NCBI GenBank assembly: GCA_030386875.1
Contig: CM059558.1
Span: 11,541,501-11,605,500, forward strand
Reading direction: 5' to 3'
DNA length: 64,000 nt
Origin: Morinoia aosen
Lineage: Eukaryota > Arthropoda > Malacostraca > Amphipoda > Talitridae
Position 1 is the first letter of the stretch. The number at the start of each line of letters is the position of its first letter. Below the pieces are notes generated by a model, which was given only the letters and a program-made list of their open reading frames with translations, had not been told where the DNA came from and made no database searches. Positions 53,661 through 64,000 of the stretch are shown one piece after another. A program made the position numbers and the translations under genes.

Positions 53661-55652
53661 TAACCGCATGATAAGAAAACCCCTAGTTCAAGAATATAGA
53701 CGACTGACTAATTAAGGTATATAATACCGCATAATAAGAAAACTCCAAGCTCAAATATAGATGAGAAATAGCTGACTAAGGTACGAAGAGCAACTAAATA
53801 ATGCTAGAACTAAGTATGATATCCTAATGACAAAGAACTATCACGCCAGTCTCGAGAGTCTTGGTAGTTCACGAGTCGATTAATGTTAGCAAGAATTCCA
53901 GTTTCAGAGAATAGCAATTAGGATAGTATTCCACGCTCGGAGCAACTCATGGCAAATCATGCTCAAATCAATACATGGAAAGGGATCAATAATTGTCAGG
54001 CCAAACGCATAACACAATGAGACAACTATTGGAATATCTGAGGCGGAATATTAAAGAAGGTTTGACTTCCTAAATAGGAAATACATTTTGATACTTTGTT
54101 TTGAGCACACAGTAATGCAAAAATCCAATTTTATAAACATACACATGGAAGGTTTCTTTAGCTTCCCATTATAGTTTCTAAACTATTAAATATGTGCACT
54201 GTGGTCAAAGGGGGACAGTACACTTGCACACACTAATTTTAATTGCATGGACTCGGCTCTAAAATCAGTTCTAACGGTTTACACAAATTAAATGCTACAG
54301 TAGTACTGGTTTACAACCTCGGTAACACAACCAGACAACACCCCAATATACTCACAAACAACGGGGGAAGGTCCCTCATACGTTGGAATAGCCTTTCTAT
54401 TGCAATCTACAGAAATGAATGACTCTTATTTTTCTTTACTCTACCTGGGGAGGGAGAAAAAGTTTAAAAGGGTTAGGTCTCTGATACAGGGGCAACGCTA
54501 AAATAGAAACAGCAGACTAGTACTACGGCCTATTCAGCCGCAGAGTAATCAGAGCTTAAAGTTAATGTACATGAATACAGCAGATCAGCAATAATTACCT
54601 ATTGTCAAAAAACGGCTATCTCATTGATCAGCCTAATACTAAAAGGGGTTTAAATGAGTCGGCAAATTTAAATTACCTAATTTAAATACATGTGAACTGC
54701 CCTTAGGGCAACAGGTACACGTTGGCCAACGTTACCCTTAGAATACAAATACACGTGGGCGAGTGGTCGCATAAATTTCTGGTTATATTCCCAGTCTACT
54801 TTTTGAAAATGCTTTAGCTCTACGCTTCTACCCTACTGACTGGCGCAACTTGCCCAGCACAGCTCATGGGTGAGGAGCCAACAAGATATTGACATTCACA
54901 AGAAAAATGTATTTTATTTCTTAGTAAAAATTTGAGCTAAGCACGGTTAAGTTGCTAGTACCGACCAGCTGTTCACATCCTATGTTTTTATAATCAAACA
55001 CGTCAGTTGTGATGGGTTAAACTGAAGTTCAATATTCAACTCAAATTCAAAGTCAAAATTAATGAGCAAATTTGTAAAAATCACACATTCACTGGGCCTG
55101 CCAAATACCGTTAATTTAGAAAGGTTGTTAGAATTTGTAAAACGACCCACCGATGGATCGCTTCGCAGCAGGAAAAACCTAATTACGACTCACTGGTGGG
55201 TCACACCGCAATGAACGTGTTAAGAGCTACAACTTCTCACAGGCACTTTCGTCTTAGTGCTGCCTACCTTAGTTCACACAATCTGAATTGTTGAATTCCT
55301 AGCATCACAATACAGCATCCTAGCTGGAGGGAACATCAGAAATTAAAAGAAAAGGCTAGTCAAACTCGATATAGGTGCTTCGCCAGTTGCCAACAGCATC
55401 ATTGAATGCTCTAGGAACCGGCTGTTCACCACTATCAAACACACAATACATGGTGGCGGAGCAACAAGTATAGCCAGTTCGAGAACACAAGAATTAAAAT
55501 TAGTAATTTTCCAACACGTAATCACACTGCTAAGCACACAGAAACTTAAGATTATCCGGGGAGAAACTCTCTCCACGAGCACTCGAGTAAACAGAACGCT
55601 GCGTCAGTCTTGCGGACCAGTACGGATCCGCAAAATGTTGCCGCAAGATTTT
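53661..55652. other. Unresolved stretch with a gypsy leader relic
   Basis: There are no open frames of interest. 55009-55240 resembles the 5' leader of the Gmr1-like element (43403-43640): GATGGGTTAAACTGAAGTTC, CACTGGTGGGTCAC, CTTCGCAG and GTGTTAAGAG occur in the same order. It is probably the remains of a related LTR element in the same orientation; its ends were not found. An inverted TTGCGGA/TCCGCAA pair lies near 55610-55635. Confidence 0.4.
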
Positions 55653-56492
55653 TCAAAATTCGCGTCTTGTAAGACGCGACAGCGTGTTATTTATTTCGTA
55701 ACTAGTTTGGGAACTGGTCATTTGGAGAGGGTGTAAGTACCCATCAAAATCGGCAATAGGTTTGTTTGTATTGTTCTCCACTGCAAATCTTACGTTATCC
55801 TCGCAGTTTACGCTCTGAGGTGAAGCTTTACTGCCAGTGTCAGGTACCGCGCATGCATTTTCAAACCTAACTCTACAACCTGAAAGGCATACACACAATT
55901 TATCATTAAAATTATAATTAAAATTACCCCTTTTACTTTCTGACTGATCGCTCACATCTAAAATTTTACCGCGTTCCAACGTTGACGTTGGTGTTGGTGT
56001 CTTCGTCGGTGGTGAACAATTTTGAGCTTTCTCAGTGACGCAGGACAAGGGAGATGTCGCCATGACGCAATCGTTGGGACGAAAAGAGGGAGCTGGCGGT
56101 GGTGCTGTGGCAGCTCCCGCCAGTGATGAGGTACAAGCAGAGCTTGAAAGATTTTCGTGACGGGTGACTCTGCTGCTCGACTCTCTGTCGGGCGCCTCTC
56201 CGTCGATTCTCTGTCGGTCGGCGCTGGTGATGTTTTGGGAGTTGCGGTGCTTTCGTTGACGTCATACTGCTTCTTTAGCGGAGTTGTTGTAGTTGTTGTG
56301 AACGGTTTAGGCTTTTGAACGAGTGATTTTACACGTGAGAATTTGGGAGATTTTTGCTTTTGTTTTGTGAACGGTTCAGATATATTCCGCTTTTTTGGGT
56401 TTGAGTTTTCATGCGGAGCTGGTGTGAGGGATGTTATTTCTCCAGATAAAGCTACTTTCCGAGTAGCTAAGCGAGTTTCGTAAGGAGACATT
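55653..56492 (-). other. Unidentified Ser/Thr/Pro-rich coding-like region
   Basis: Two overlapping - strand frames cover this stretch. One begins MSPYETRLATRKVALSGEIT and is rich in Lys, Pro and Thr (KPKPFTTTTTTPLKK), with short TERRPTESRAAES units. The other includes MATSPLSCVTEKAQNCSPPT, then a segment with CVCLSGCRVRFENAC. I do not recognise a family. Candidates are a LINE ORF1, a gag-like protein, or a disordered host protein. It abuts the inverted-repeat element at 56615. Confidence 0.3.
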
Positions 56493-57254
56493 GTGAAGTT
56501 GCATTGGATGAATGAATAGAGTAGCGGATAATTCAATATTTTGTTCACTGAGTAGATGTTACTGAGTGGGAAACGATCGACTTAACCTCCTTTAGTCTAC
56601 CATGGTCCTAACTAAAGCTGGGTTTACACGCAGGGTGACTTCCCCAGGGCAACGCCCTCTCTCCCTCCCCGCCTCTTCAAAAAAACCCCAATCCCCCTGT
56701 CTAACGCCTCCCACTACTACCCCATGCGTGTCGACGCTGCTGCCCCACATGCTGGGACTGCCTCTGCCTCAGAGAGCAGGGTTGCCATATTGGCCTTTTT
56801 AAGGCCAAATATCACAAATCTGGCTTTTTTTGCAAGCGTTTGGCTTCGTGATTATAAGTTTGGCCTTTTTCTTAAGTTTGGCTTTTTTCTGGCTTTTTTA
56901 GTCATTTTCCGGTTTTTGTGCCGTACAAGGCGTAAAACTGAAACGTGACAGTTGAACGCAGAGCAACAGGATCAGCTAGTCTCCAACAGGATCAGCTAGA
57001 TCTTGCTGAATATTATAAAATCCTTTGCGAATATAAAGTCAAGTAATCAAAGGAGAATTTTGCAGATTTGCACAGGCTGTATTTAGCTCAGGATTGTATC
57101 AACATTAGTGAGCCGCAGTACCGAAAAATTAGTATCATAGACTGGAAGCAGGAGGGCATTTTGACGGTGTTGAGATTTCTAAAGACACCATGCAGTTTTG
57201 ACTTGGTTAAAGAACTCGCAGGTTATGCGCTCATTGCCTGGTGACTCCCGCTAG

Positions 57255-57400
57255 CAATGCTAATGTTGGAAGAATGTTTTCTATGGTGGTAGCAGTCAAA
57301 ACAAAGCCCAACATTAGATTACGAACTTGAAAGCTAGATGAGAAAGTGCAAATCCGAGCACATCTCAACAATATTTCTTATGTTGTAAGGACTTCAAAGT
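57255..57400 (+). pseudogene. hAT transposase C-terminal dimerisation remnant
   Basis: The motif A-N-V-x-R-M-F-S-M followed by K-T-K-P-N-I-R-L-R is the hAT C-terminal signature (consensus A-x-x-E-R-x-F-S ... R-x-R-L). A stop follows RLRT. Only about 45 residues are recognisable. Confidence 0.6.
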
Positions 57401-57614
57401 GGCCTCAAGAATGCAACCTAATATCAAATCGAGCATCTTTTATCAAACGGAAATCAAGAAACTAGCTCTCTAGCTGCTTCTACCTCTCAAACTTCTGCTG
57501 AGGATGAAAAGTCAAAGTAATTTATGTTATTCCTTGAAGAATAGTGCATGTTAGGTCTATTTTTCCTTTGTATTTAGATTTTTTAATGGCTAGTAGAATT
57601 ATGATACTCTGAGG

Positions 57615-57815
57615 AACGGGTCTCCAAACTACGGCCCGCGGGCCAAATCCGGCCCGCCAGTGTGATCAATCCGGCCCGCGACACTTAAGCCGACCACGTA
57701 CTCGGCGAGTACTCTAGAAATTATAGATAATGGCAGGAAAATAAAAACTTTTTTGGCCCTTGGAACTTACTGGAGCAATCAATATGGCCCTAAGTCTGGC
57801 AAGTTTGGAGACCCC
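57615..57815. mobile_element. About 200-bp hAT-type MITE with GGTCTCCAAACT termini
   Basis: GGGTCTCCAAACTACGGCCC at the left is inverted as CAGGGGTCTCCAAACTTGCC at the right. It includes GGCCCGCGGGCC, a strong palindrome. It is nested in the 56777-57931 hAT element; no target duplication was found. Confidence 0.6.
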
Positions 57816-58719
57816 TGCACCTATGGGCATCTACCTGCTATATTAGTTTACCTATAAATAAATTTGGCCTTTTCTGGCCTTTTTCTTGGTAAAATTTGAC
57901 CTAAAATTCATGTAACCATCTGGCAACCCTGTCAGAGAGCCAGAGCGACAGTGCGCTTCAGACAGTCTTGAAGGCAGGATGTACGTCTTAGCTGCTCTGT
58001 CGTCATGTTCTAATTTTTCGGTACTGCGGCTCACTAATGTTGATACAATCCTGAGCTAAATACAGCCTGTGCAAATCTGCAAATTCTCTTTTGATGACTT
58101 GATTTGATATTCGCAAAGGATTTTAATAATATTCAGCAAGATCTAGCTGATCCTGCTGGAGACTAGCTGATCCTGTTGCTCTGCGTTCAACTGTCACGTT
58201 TCAGTTTTACGCCTTGTACGGCACAAAAACCGGAAAATGACTAAAAAAGCCAGAAAAAAGCCAAATTTAAGAAATAGGCCAAACTTATAATCACGAAGCC
58301 AAACGCTTGCAAAAAAAGCCAGATTTGTGATATTTGGCCTTCAAAAGGCCAATATGGCAACCCTGGCCGTTCCCCAGGCAGTCCCAGCATGTAGGGCAGC
58401 AGCGTCGACACGCAGGGGGTAGTAGTGGGAGGAGTTAGACCGGGGGATTGAGGGTTTTTTGAAGAGGCGGGGAGGGAGAGAGGGCGATACCCCGAGGAAG
58501 TCACCCTCCGTGTAAACCCAGCTTTATTAAACCAATTGACACATTCGTTTCTGCCAAGGCACTTGGCCTTCGTTTAAGAAGTAATTCTTGAATTCTCCAC
58601 GAATACGTTGATATCTTATGCCGGTCTCCGTGAAATAGTTTACAGGTTAAAAATAGCATCTTCTTTTTTGCACGTACCTTGAATTACATTTCGACATCCT
58701 CACTCAGTCACTGTTATCT

Positions 58720-59450
58720 CTAGGGTTGCCGATTTTTTTTCTGATTGTATAAAACCTCCATGAAAACGTACCAAAAATTGTTAAAGTGTACCAAATGTAT
58801 TTAACTAGCAATGAAACGAAAATGTTAAGGTTTTACCTACTTTTCCTGTTTGGATGAAATTTTTTCCTCCTCTTCTTCCTTCATCTGCCAACTTTTTTTA
58901 CTTAATTTGTTGACCGTGGTGGTTCCAATATGTGCAATCTATGTTCTCTACGTAAATTTTGATCGCATTCGTGCATTTAGTCTTGCTCATTTTAACGAAA
59001 TCCTGTTTTTTTATGTAGTTAAGGTTAAAATATTCTCTAGCTGCAGCAAAATAATGCGGTATTGACAAAAGCTGTTTCATGAACTCGGGAAGCAGCGAGT
59101 AACAAAGCTGCGTACCAGATTTTTTCAGACACAATTTCTGTCTTGAAAGGAGCATCGTGAACAAACAGTTCTCGCCACTTCATCTTTATCTTTTCATGTT
59201 GCTCTTCTTTCACGAAATTGGAGAAATGCATTGAATATGGTGTTATTGAATTACATTTATTAAGATCTTTCAAAACAAACTCTTCTAGTTTTTTGGTACA
59301 AATTTTGTTGACATATCCCAGGAGAATGCTTTCTGCAGCAGCACCAAAATAAATCTCATTTATATTGACATAGTTTGTGGGGTTGCCTACATTTATTTTG
59401 CAATTATTATCATTCGAAATCAAAAGATCCCTTTTTATGAAGTTGCCCAT
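58720..59450 (-). mobile_element. Third hAT element: 3' end and transposase C-terminal half
   Basis: On the - strand, KIKMKWRELFV in the 59450-59037 frame and, in another frame, LLSIPHYFAAAREYFNLNYI followed by KMSKTKCTNAIKIYVEN match the end of hAT transposases (S-N-A-A-x-E-R-x-F-S ... M-S). A single frame change separates the two parts near 59100. The left end, CTAGGGTTGCCGATTTTTTT at 58720, resembles a hAT terminus. The right end was not found, so this is a partial copy. It would have encoded the cut-and-paste transposase. Confidence 0.6.
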
Positions 59451-59557
59451 AATGAAATTTTCACTCCAGAGAAATTAAAATTCATTTTTGTAAGGGGAAC
59501 TTGTACATTTGCTGAACGCACCAATTTCGGCCGCCCTGGGCATCTCACCCTCCGTCT

Positions 59558-59731
59558 AAACGCAAGTGGGGAAGCTTGAGCGGGTGAGAGGGGTAGGGTG
59601 GGGGCGTCACCCTGGGGAAGTCACCCTCCGTGTAAACCCAGCTTAAACGCAAGTGGGGAAGCTTGAGCGGGTGAGAGGGTTAGGGTAGGGGCGTCACCCT
59701 GGGGAAGACACCCTCCGTGTAAACCCAGCTT
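59558..59731. repeat. Two tandem 87-bp units ending in the AAGCTGGGTTTACACG terminus
   Basis: Unit 1 is 59558-59644 and unit 2 is 59645-59731. Each starts AAACGCAAGTGGGGAAGCTT and ends CACCCTCCGTGTAAACCCAG plus CTT. The end is the terminal sequence of the inverted duplication at 56615-58525. Confidence 0.85.
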
Positions 59732-59745
59732 AAGCAACACCGAGC

Positions 59746-60305
59746 CGGGTCGCGCTAGTGTCAACAGCTGGGTGATGCGCCAGATTTGGACGCCGCCCAC
59801 CCCTCTCCCTCCACCTCCATGTTGCTTCTAAAAGTTGCCATTCGCGCCAATTATTTAACTATGTAGTATTACTGAGGTTTATTAACCTAGCTGTTCGTTA
59901 TTCAGTTATTATTAATAACTGCATTATAAACACTACAAGTAATTAGTAAGTGGATAGTACATCGGAATACCAAAGTTAACCTGCATTAAATCATTATAAT
60001 AAATTATGACAACGACCACTGGTGTTTTGCCATTCGACTCTCCATCTCGGCACTCAAAAATAGGCATTTTTAAACTTTTTCAACTTAACCTTAAACTAAC
60101 TGAACTTGGCCTAACCTAACCCAACCTTACCTAACTTAACCAACCTACTTAACCTAACTTAAGTTAACTTAACCTACCCTAAATTACCCTAACCTAACAT
60201 TTCTGTAGATCTGGCGCCATTGGCGTCTGTGCTGCATGGGTGGTGGGTGGGGGTGGTAGAGTGGGGGCATCTGCCAGCTGTTGACTCTTGCGCAGCCGGG
60301 TCAGG
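59746..60305. mobile_element. 560-bp inverted-repeat element
   Basis: The left end (GCCGGGTCGCGCTAGTGTCA, then ACAGCTGG and GCGCCAGAT-type blocks) is inverted at about 60205-60303 (CCAGCTGTTGACTCTTGCGC, then AGCCGGGTC). The arms are about 85 bases with gaps. No ORF or clear target duplication was found. The interior holds the CCTAA-rich patch. Confidence 0.55.
60098..60200. repeat. Degenerate CCTAA (TTAGG-like) patch
   Basis: Twelve or so AACCTAAC / CCTTACC variants in about 100 bases resemble the insect telomere repeat TTAGG read on the other strand, but only degenerately. It is interstitial and short. Confidence 0.55.
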
Positions 60306-60584
60306 CAAGCAGCACAGTGCGAACAAAACTGCAACTTGTTCAGTACCATATGGATCACGTTAACTTGTTCTATAGTTACGAAACAAATGTCCATACGCTC
60401 CTTCATTGAATTAATGTCTTTCGCTCAATTGATTCTTATTTAGGTTAATCAACTGTAGTTATTGACAATATTCTACTTTTTTCCATGAGTTTCATAAACT
60501 GGTTTTACCCTAGATTTTGCATTTTTTCCCTTACCCTTGATTATACCCTGAAATCTGGGTAACTACCCAGAATAGGGTAATTAC

Positions 60585-60705
60585 ACCGATTGGAAGCACT
60601 GGTCGCTAGACTCGCTATGAAGTGTAGGTATACCGTGCTACAAGGCTGCCATCACGGTATACAGAAGAAGATATACCGTGATCACGGTATCATTTCAATC
60701 GGAAC
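60585..60705. repeat. Palindrome-rich 120-bp hairpin
   Basis: The ends CCGATTGGAA and TTCAATCGG are inverted. Inside, GTATACCGTG / CACGGTATAC form a second stem and ATACCGTGATCACGGTAT (60672-60689) is a perfect 18-bp palindrome. Confidence 0.7.
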
Positions 60706-62719
60706 AGCCGCTCACATCCGTTAGAGTAGCCAGCCAAAAAGAGACCTTTTAGCTGATGACGTTCCTGCGCCACCACTCAACTTCTAACGTCATCTCGCGG
60801 CAGCGAAGCACTGGCTGCAGTACGTATGATTGCACCATGTCAGAACTGCCGAGTTTCCGCACAAACGTATTTTTGAAAACTCAAAGCCGTCCGGAAGCTT
60901 CGATACTGAAAAACGGTGCAAATCTTGCATGAAATGGTATGATGCAACGTTATAAGTAGAATTTGTGTGCAAGCTATGCAAAACATTATTATTTAAATAT
61001 ACAAAGCCCTGATTTCGACTTCCATCCTAAAGGAAATTCTCTAATTCAAATATTTCTAATGGAGAGATTACAAAAAATTACTTGAGTCAAAGTCTATGCG
61101 ATGTTACTTTAAACTTCGTAAAAAAACAGTACGTAAATTACGATACGAAATATATAAACCATAGGGTAAATTTACGCTCACAAATGCTGTTTTTCTCTCA
61201 AGAAAACTCTTCAAATCTAACTTATTACTGATGAAGCTATTTACCAAAAAAGCAGCATAAATTGCTCTTAAAACCCGTTTTCTCTTTAAAAAAAATATAT
61301 GAAGAAAATACCGAGATTTGAATGCGTGGAGGTAACAGCAATTATGTGCAAATCGTTAAAGCTATTTTGAAACATTTTCAATCATTTTAAGCCTATCAAT
61401 TTTAGGCTACTTATATCTGCGAGCCATTATTATTATTATTGTAAATGTTTAACCACCGTTACCACTAACAAGTGATCCGCACAGTGAGTATTTGAGAGCT
61501 AAGAAATTAACTCACTTATGAATTATAAAATTAGGCTCACACAGAATCTCTCGAGAACTGTGTACAAATATGGTTCCGACGTTGTGCGTATGAGTACATT
61601 GCGTCTTCAATGAGGGACCATCGTGTTTGCTGAGTATGCTTGATGAAGCTTCTGTGCAAATCTTCCTCTTGCATCTCCTTTGTAATCTACTGCGCACGCA
61701 TATGCAGAGAAGTGTGACATTCCAATTCGTTCAGACGATTTTCGTATAGTCACTGCTACCTCTAAAGGAATAACTTTCTATTTTAGAATATCTTTAATAT
61801 AGAAGAAAAACAGATTTCCAACAGCATCCCAGCCATGCTTCCTCTCATTAAATTAAATTACATTGTATAGCAATAGAAAAAAACGGAAATGAGACTATTC
61901 TTTTCCAGAGGTATTTTTTGCGTAGATCACGAATATAACATCCGTTTTTTTCCTGTGACTCTCCAGTTCTTTATAAATATCAGTGCCCGCAATATCTATA
62001 TGAACGGTATTTTCCGTAGCTTTTACTATTTATGTAATTTTTAACATAGCTGCGTATTTTTTCTCAACAGCATATTAATCCAATCAAAAATGGCTTCACC
62101 GTTCTTTGAAGATTATTGCAGTTTATTGCAAACATTCTTTGCAAATCATTGAAGATCTTCACAGAAGTATCTGCACTTAGTGCAGATTTAATATAGAATT
62201 AGTGCAGTGTATGTGCGGTTTTGAAGTGCAGATTGGCATCGATTTTCAGCAGAGATCTTCACTGACCATGAGCGAAAAATTTCAATAATCTTCAATAAAC
62301 TACACTAATCAATGAAGACCTTTTAAAGTAAATCTTCGCCGATCTTTACCAAATGGGAGAAGAAAACACATGGATATAATTTTTTACATTATACGTACAA
62401 CAAAGCAGTTTATTCATTCAAACCAAAGCAGAGCTCATCGGCGAAAAAAGCAAAACACTAGCATCCGTGACTAGAAATGAAACTAAAGTACCAATATAAT
62501 CATTCGGTACTGCAACACCCATTTGTAACAGCAATCTTTAGCAAATAAAAAAGGTAGAAATATAACACTTGTTATTTCTGACTTTGACCTTGTATCAAGA
62601 GAGCAGCATGTCGCCCGAATCCCTCCCTCCCATACATTTTTCATACTCATAGATCATTGTGGGACACTATGCTGAGATTAGCTATGGCCTTAGCAAACCA
62701 TCTTTTCACTTTCTTGTCG
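60706..62719. other. Unrecognised AT-rich stretch
   Basis: No protein domain was recognised. A short (ATT)n run lies at about 61428-61440. Confidence 0.5.
62100..62300. repeat. MITE-like block of TGAAGATTATTGCAG motifs
   Basis: TTGAAGATTATTG near 62106 is inverted as CAATAATCTTCAA near 62285; the palindrome TGAAGATCTTCA is at 62150-62161; and GTGCAGAT-type motifs repeat between. It is probably a small hairpin transposon relic. Confidence 0.4.
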
Positions 62720-63147
62720 TTAGACTGACTGGACTGGAGTCGAACGGGGCGACTTTAAACGGGGCGTCAAACGGGGCGACTCATTTAAATAGTCCCTGAA
62801 CATTATAGCATGACTTGGATAACGAAACAACAAAAACGTGTCATGAATGTAACGGCAATAAAATTCTGGTTTAAATTCCACAGGACAATCGGGCAGCCAT
62901 TTTTGTTCCCAGTGACACATGAAAACATTTGCAAATGTGGGTCCTAACGGAAGACCCATGCCCAGGCCTTTGATTTATTTATGCATATTACCAGCAAACA
63001 CAAATATAGAGTTAATAACAGACAGTTCGAGAAGCGTCTTAAAATAAGATTTGCCTAGGCCTAAAACTGTATCAGTAGGCAAAGCAAACAAGGAATTTAT
63101 AATTATTTCGATGGTTTCTGCAAGTGGAATATTTGCGAATAATGTTT
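62720..63147 (-). mobile_element. Penelope-like element, reverse transcriptase fragment (- strand)
   Basis: The - strand reads TLFANIPLAETIEIIINSLF, a FAGNMHK stretch, then GLGMGLPLGPTFANVFMCHW, CPVEFKPEFYCRYIHDTFLL. These are the central RT motifs of Penelope-like retroelements, with RYIHDTFLLF in place of the usual RYVDDTFLLF, so one catalytic Asp is lost. A stop follows NMHK. The right side starts abruptly where the opposite-strand piece begins; the left side degenerates into CGGGGCGACT short repeats at 62735-62785. Confidence 0.8.
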
Positions 63148-64000
63148 GTTTGCGCTTTCTTTTCTCACTTCGACGCCTTTTGTGTTCGTAGTTTTCGGCA
63201 GTCTGAAGTTGACAAATTCAAGGCGGCTACACTCAGGACTCACGAGAAGAAGATGGAAAATTTAGGTGTGCAATATGACGTCAACCCCTGTTATCCTAAC
63301 GCTGTGATTTTCACCCTAAGTGCAATAGTTTTATCTGAACGTACAAAATTTTTACCCGCGTTTGGCCTGGACTTTTGCTTACCGATTTAAAAATTAGACT
63401 TCTTCAAATATTTTTTATCATATGAGAAGCTTGCACATTCTAGTGAAAAACTGAAGTGTACCGACTGCACAAGATTTTTACAAGATTTAAGATCCATTGC
63501 TTATCGGTATTTCTATGGTTTCAAACCCCACAAAATTTTCTCGGCTGTGTTTCAGAAACGTGACATTACTGCTTTGAAGGAATTAGGAGGCAATGAGAAG
63601 GTTGTTGAGTATAGGCCCGATAAAGGAAGGGGCATAGTTATTCTTGACAAATGTGTATACACTCACCACGTTCAATCCCTTATTTCTGATCAGTCGAAGT
63701 TTAAACTTATTACAGAGCCATGGGAAAAAAACATTCTTCAATTTGAGGATAAAATTAATAATTTCTTCAGCAAGCTTAAAAATCTGAAGGTTTTTTCTGC
63801 TGAACTGTACTCGTAGTTGTACGTGTCAGGATCACGTCCGGGAGTCCTGTATGGTTTGCCGAAAATCCATAAATTAGACTTTCCATCTAAATTTCTATTT
63901 CGTCCTATTTTTGCTGCAGTGAATACGCCTAGTTTTAACTAGCACGATTTCTAGTACCTGTGTTAAACCCTTTGACTGTAAATGAATATACTCTTGGTAA
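63148..64000 (+). mobile_element. Penelope-like element, N-terminal part (+ strand), runs off the window
   Basis: The + strand reads LPAFGLDFCLPI, then KRDITALKELGGNEKVVEYR, PDKGRGIVILDKCVYTHHVQ, LISDQSKFKLIT, EDKINNFFSKLKN, then SGSRPGVLYGLPKIHKLDFP and FRPIFAAVNTPSFN, ending near VNEYTLG at the window edge. This is the N-terminal domain and first RT motifs of Penelope-like elements, collinear with the family. Stops interrupt it (for example after LPI near 63390 and at 63816). It is head to head with the - strand fragment. Confidence 0.85.

Larger units (their letters stand above)
56777..57931 (+). mobile_element. 1.16-kb hAT element with TCAGAGAG target duplication
   Basis: It starts CAGGGTTGCCATATTGGCCT and ends, inverted, CAGGGTTGCCAGATGGTTAC, flanked by exact 8-bp copies of TCAGAGAG (56769-56776; 57932-57939). 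Inside, the + strand near 57255-57400 reads SNANVGRMFSMVVAVKTKPN and then KVQIRAHLNN across stops, the C-terminal dimerisation region of hAT transposases. It is an internally deleted, dead copy. Confidence 0.8.
56615..58525. mobile_element. Inverted duplication with AAGCTGGGTTTACACG ends, holding hAT sequence
   Basis: Left arm 56615-57137 and right arm about 58011-58525 are inverted copies. The outer about 160 bases start AAGCTGGGTTTACACGCAGG and contain GTCGACGCTGCTGCCC and GCTGGGACTGCC; the inner part of each arm is hAT end sequence starting CAGGGTTGCCATATTGGCC. The same outer terminus recurs singly at about 59610-59645 and 59700-59733. The outer block is therefore an independent MITE-like family into which hAT sequence inserted before, or during, the inversion. 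Confidence 0.6.

Noticed and set aside
56602-56948. Two overlapping + strand frames of 66 and 74 codons
   Set aside because: They cross from the inverted-repeat element terminus into the hAT end; neither shows a domain and both repeat inverted at 58241-58504.
60098-60200. True telomere or telomere-adjacent sequence
   Set aside because: The CCTAA units are few, degenerate and enclosed in a small inverted-repeat element, with ordinary transposon-rich DNA on both sides.

Overview
The window looks like a gene-poor, AT-rich stretch of an animal genome, most likely an arthropod and probably an insect. No bacterial operons, rRNA or free-standing tRNA genes are seen. The guess rests on the mix of mobile elements: a Copia element whose primer site matches the anticodon arm of initiator tRNA-Met, as in Drosophila copia; a BEL/Pao element; CR1/Jockey-group LINEs; hAT, Tc1/mariner-like and TAA-flanked DNA transposons; Penelope; a THAP/P-element-type gene; and a degenerate CCTAA-rich (insect TTAGG-like) patch. 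The species cannot be named from sequence alone.

Layout. 1-6.9 kb is mostly unrecognised AT-rich DNA with one candidate short coding exon on the + strand (3833-3961) and a family of about 300-bp repeats. 6.98-12.95 kb (- strand) holds the only multi-exon protein gene that can be argued for: a THAP zinc-finger exon, two related Pro/Thr/Ser exons (one swollen by about 50 copies of a 24-bp minisatellite), and an exon for the N-terminal part of a P-element/THAP9-type transposase. As given, the gene is not open end to end. 13-23.9 kb is a patchwork of fold-back and inverted-repeat DNA elements, including a TAA-flanked element with an MADF-like ORF and a big palindromic arrangement of two LINE tails.

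23.3-38.4 kb is one - strand LINE (LINE-A) split into four pieces by three insertions, each marked by a target-site duplication: an LTR-like insertion, a Copia element, and a 6.9-kb hAT element that itself contains a 3.2-kb TIR element, a mariner-type MITE and a Tc1/mariner-like remnant. 38.4-44.2 kb is a Ty3/gypsy element with Gmr1-like gene order (integrase before reverse transcriptase), perfect 5-bp target duplications, and a tRNA-derived SINE inside it. 45.2-53.7 kb is a second LINE (LINE-B) split by another copy of that SINE and by a young-looking gag-only BEL/Pao element. 53.7-56.6 kb is unresolved and contains a relic of a gypsy leader.

56.6-59.7 kb is a nested cluster of hAT elements in an inverted duplication, plus short tandem repeats that share its termini. 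59.7-62.7 kb has small inverted-repeat elements and no gene. 62.7-64 kb has two Penelope-like pieces head to head, the second running off the window. Almost nothing here works together as a pathway; the window is best read as layers of transposon insertions whose relative order can be deduced from the nesting.
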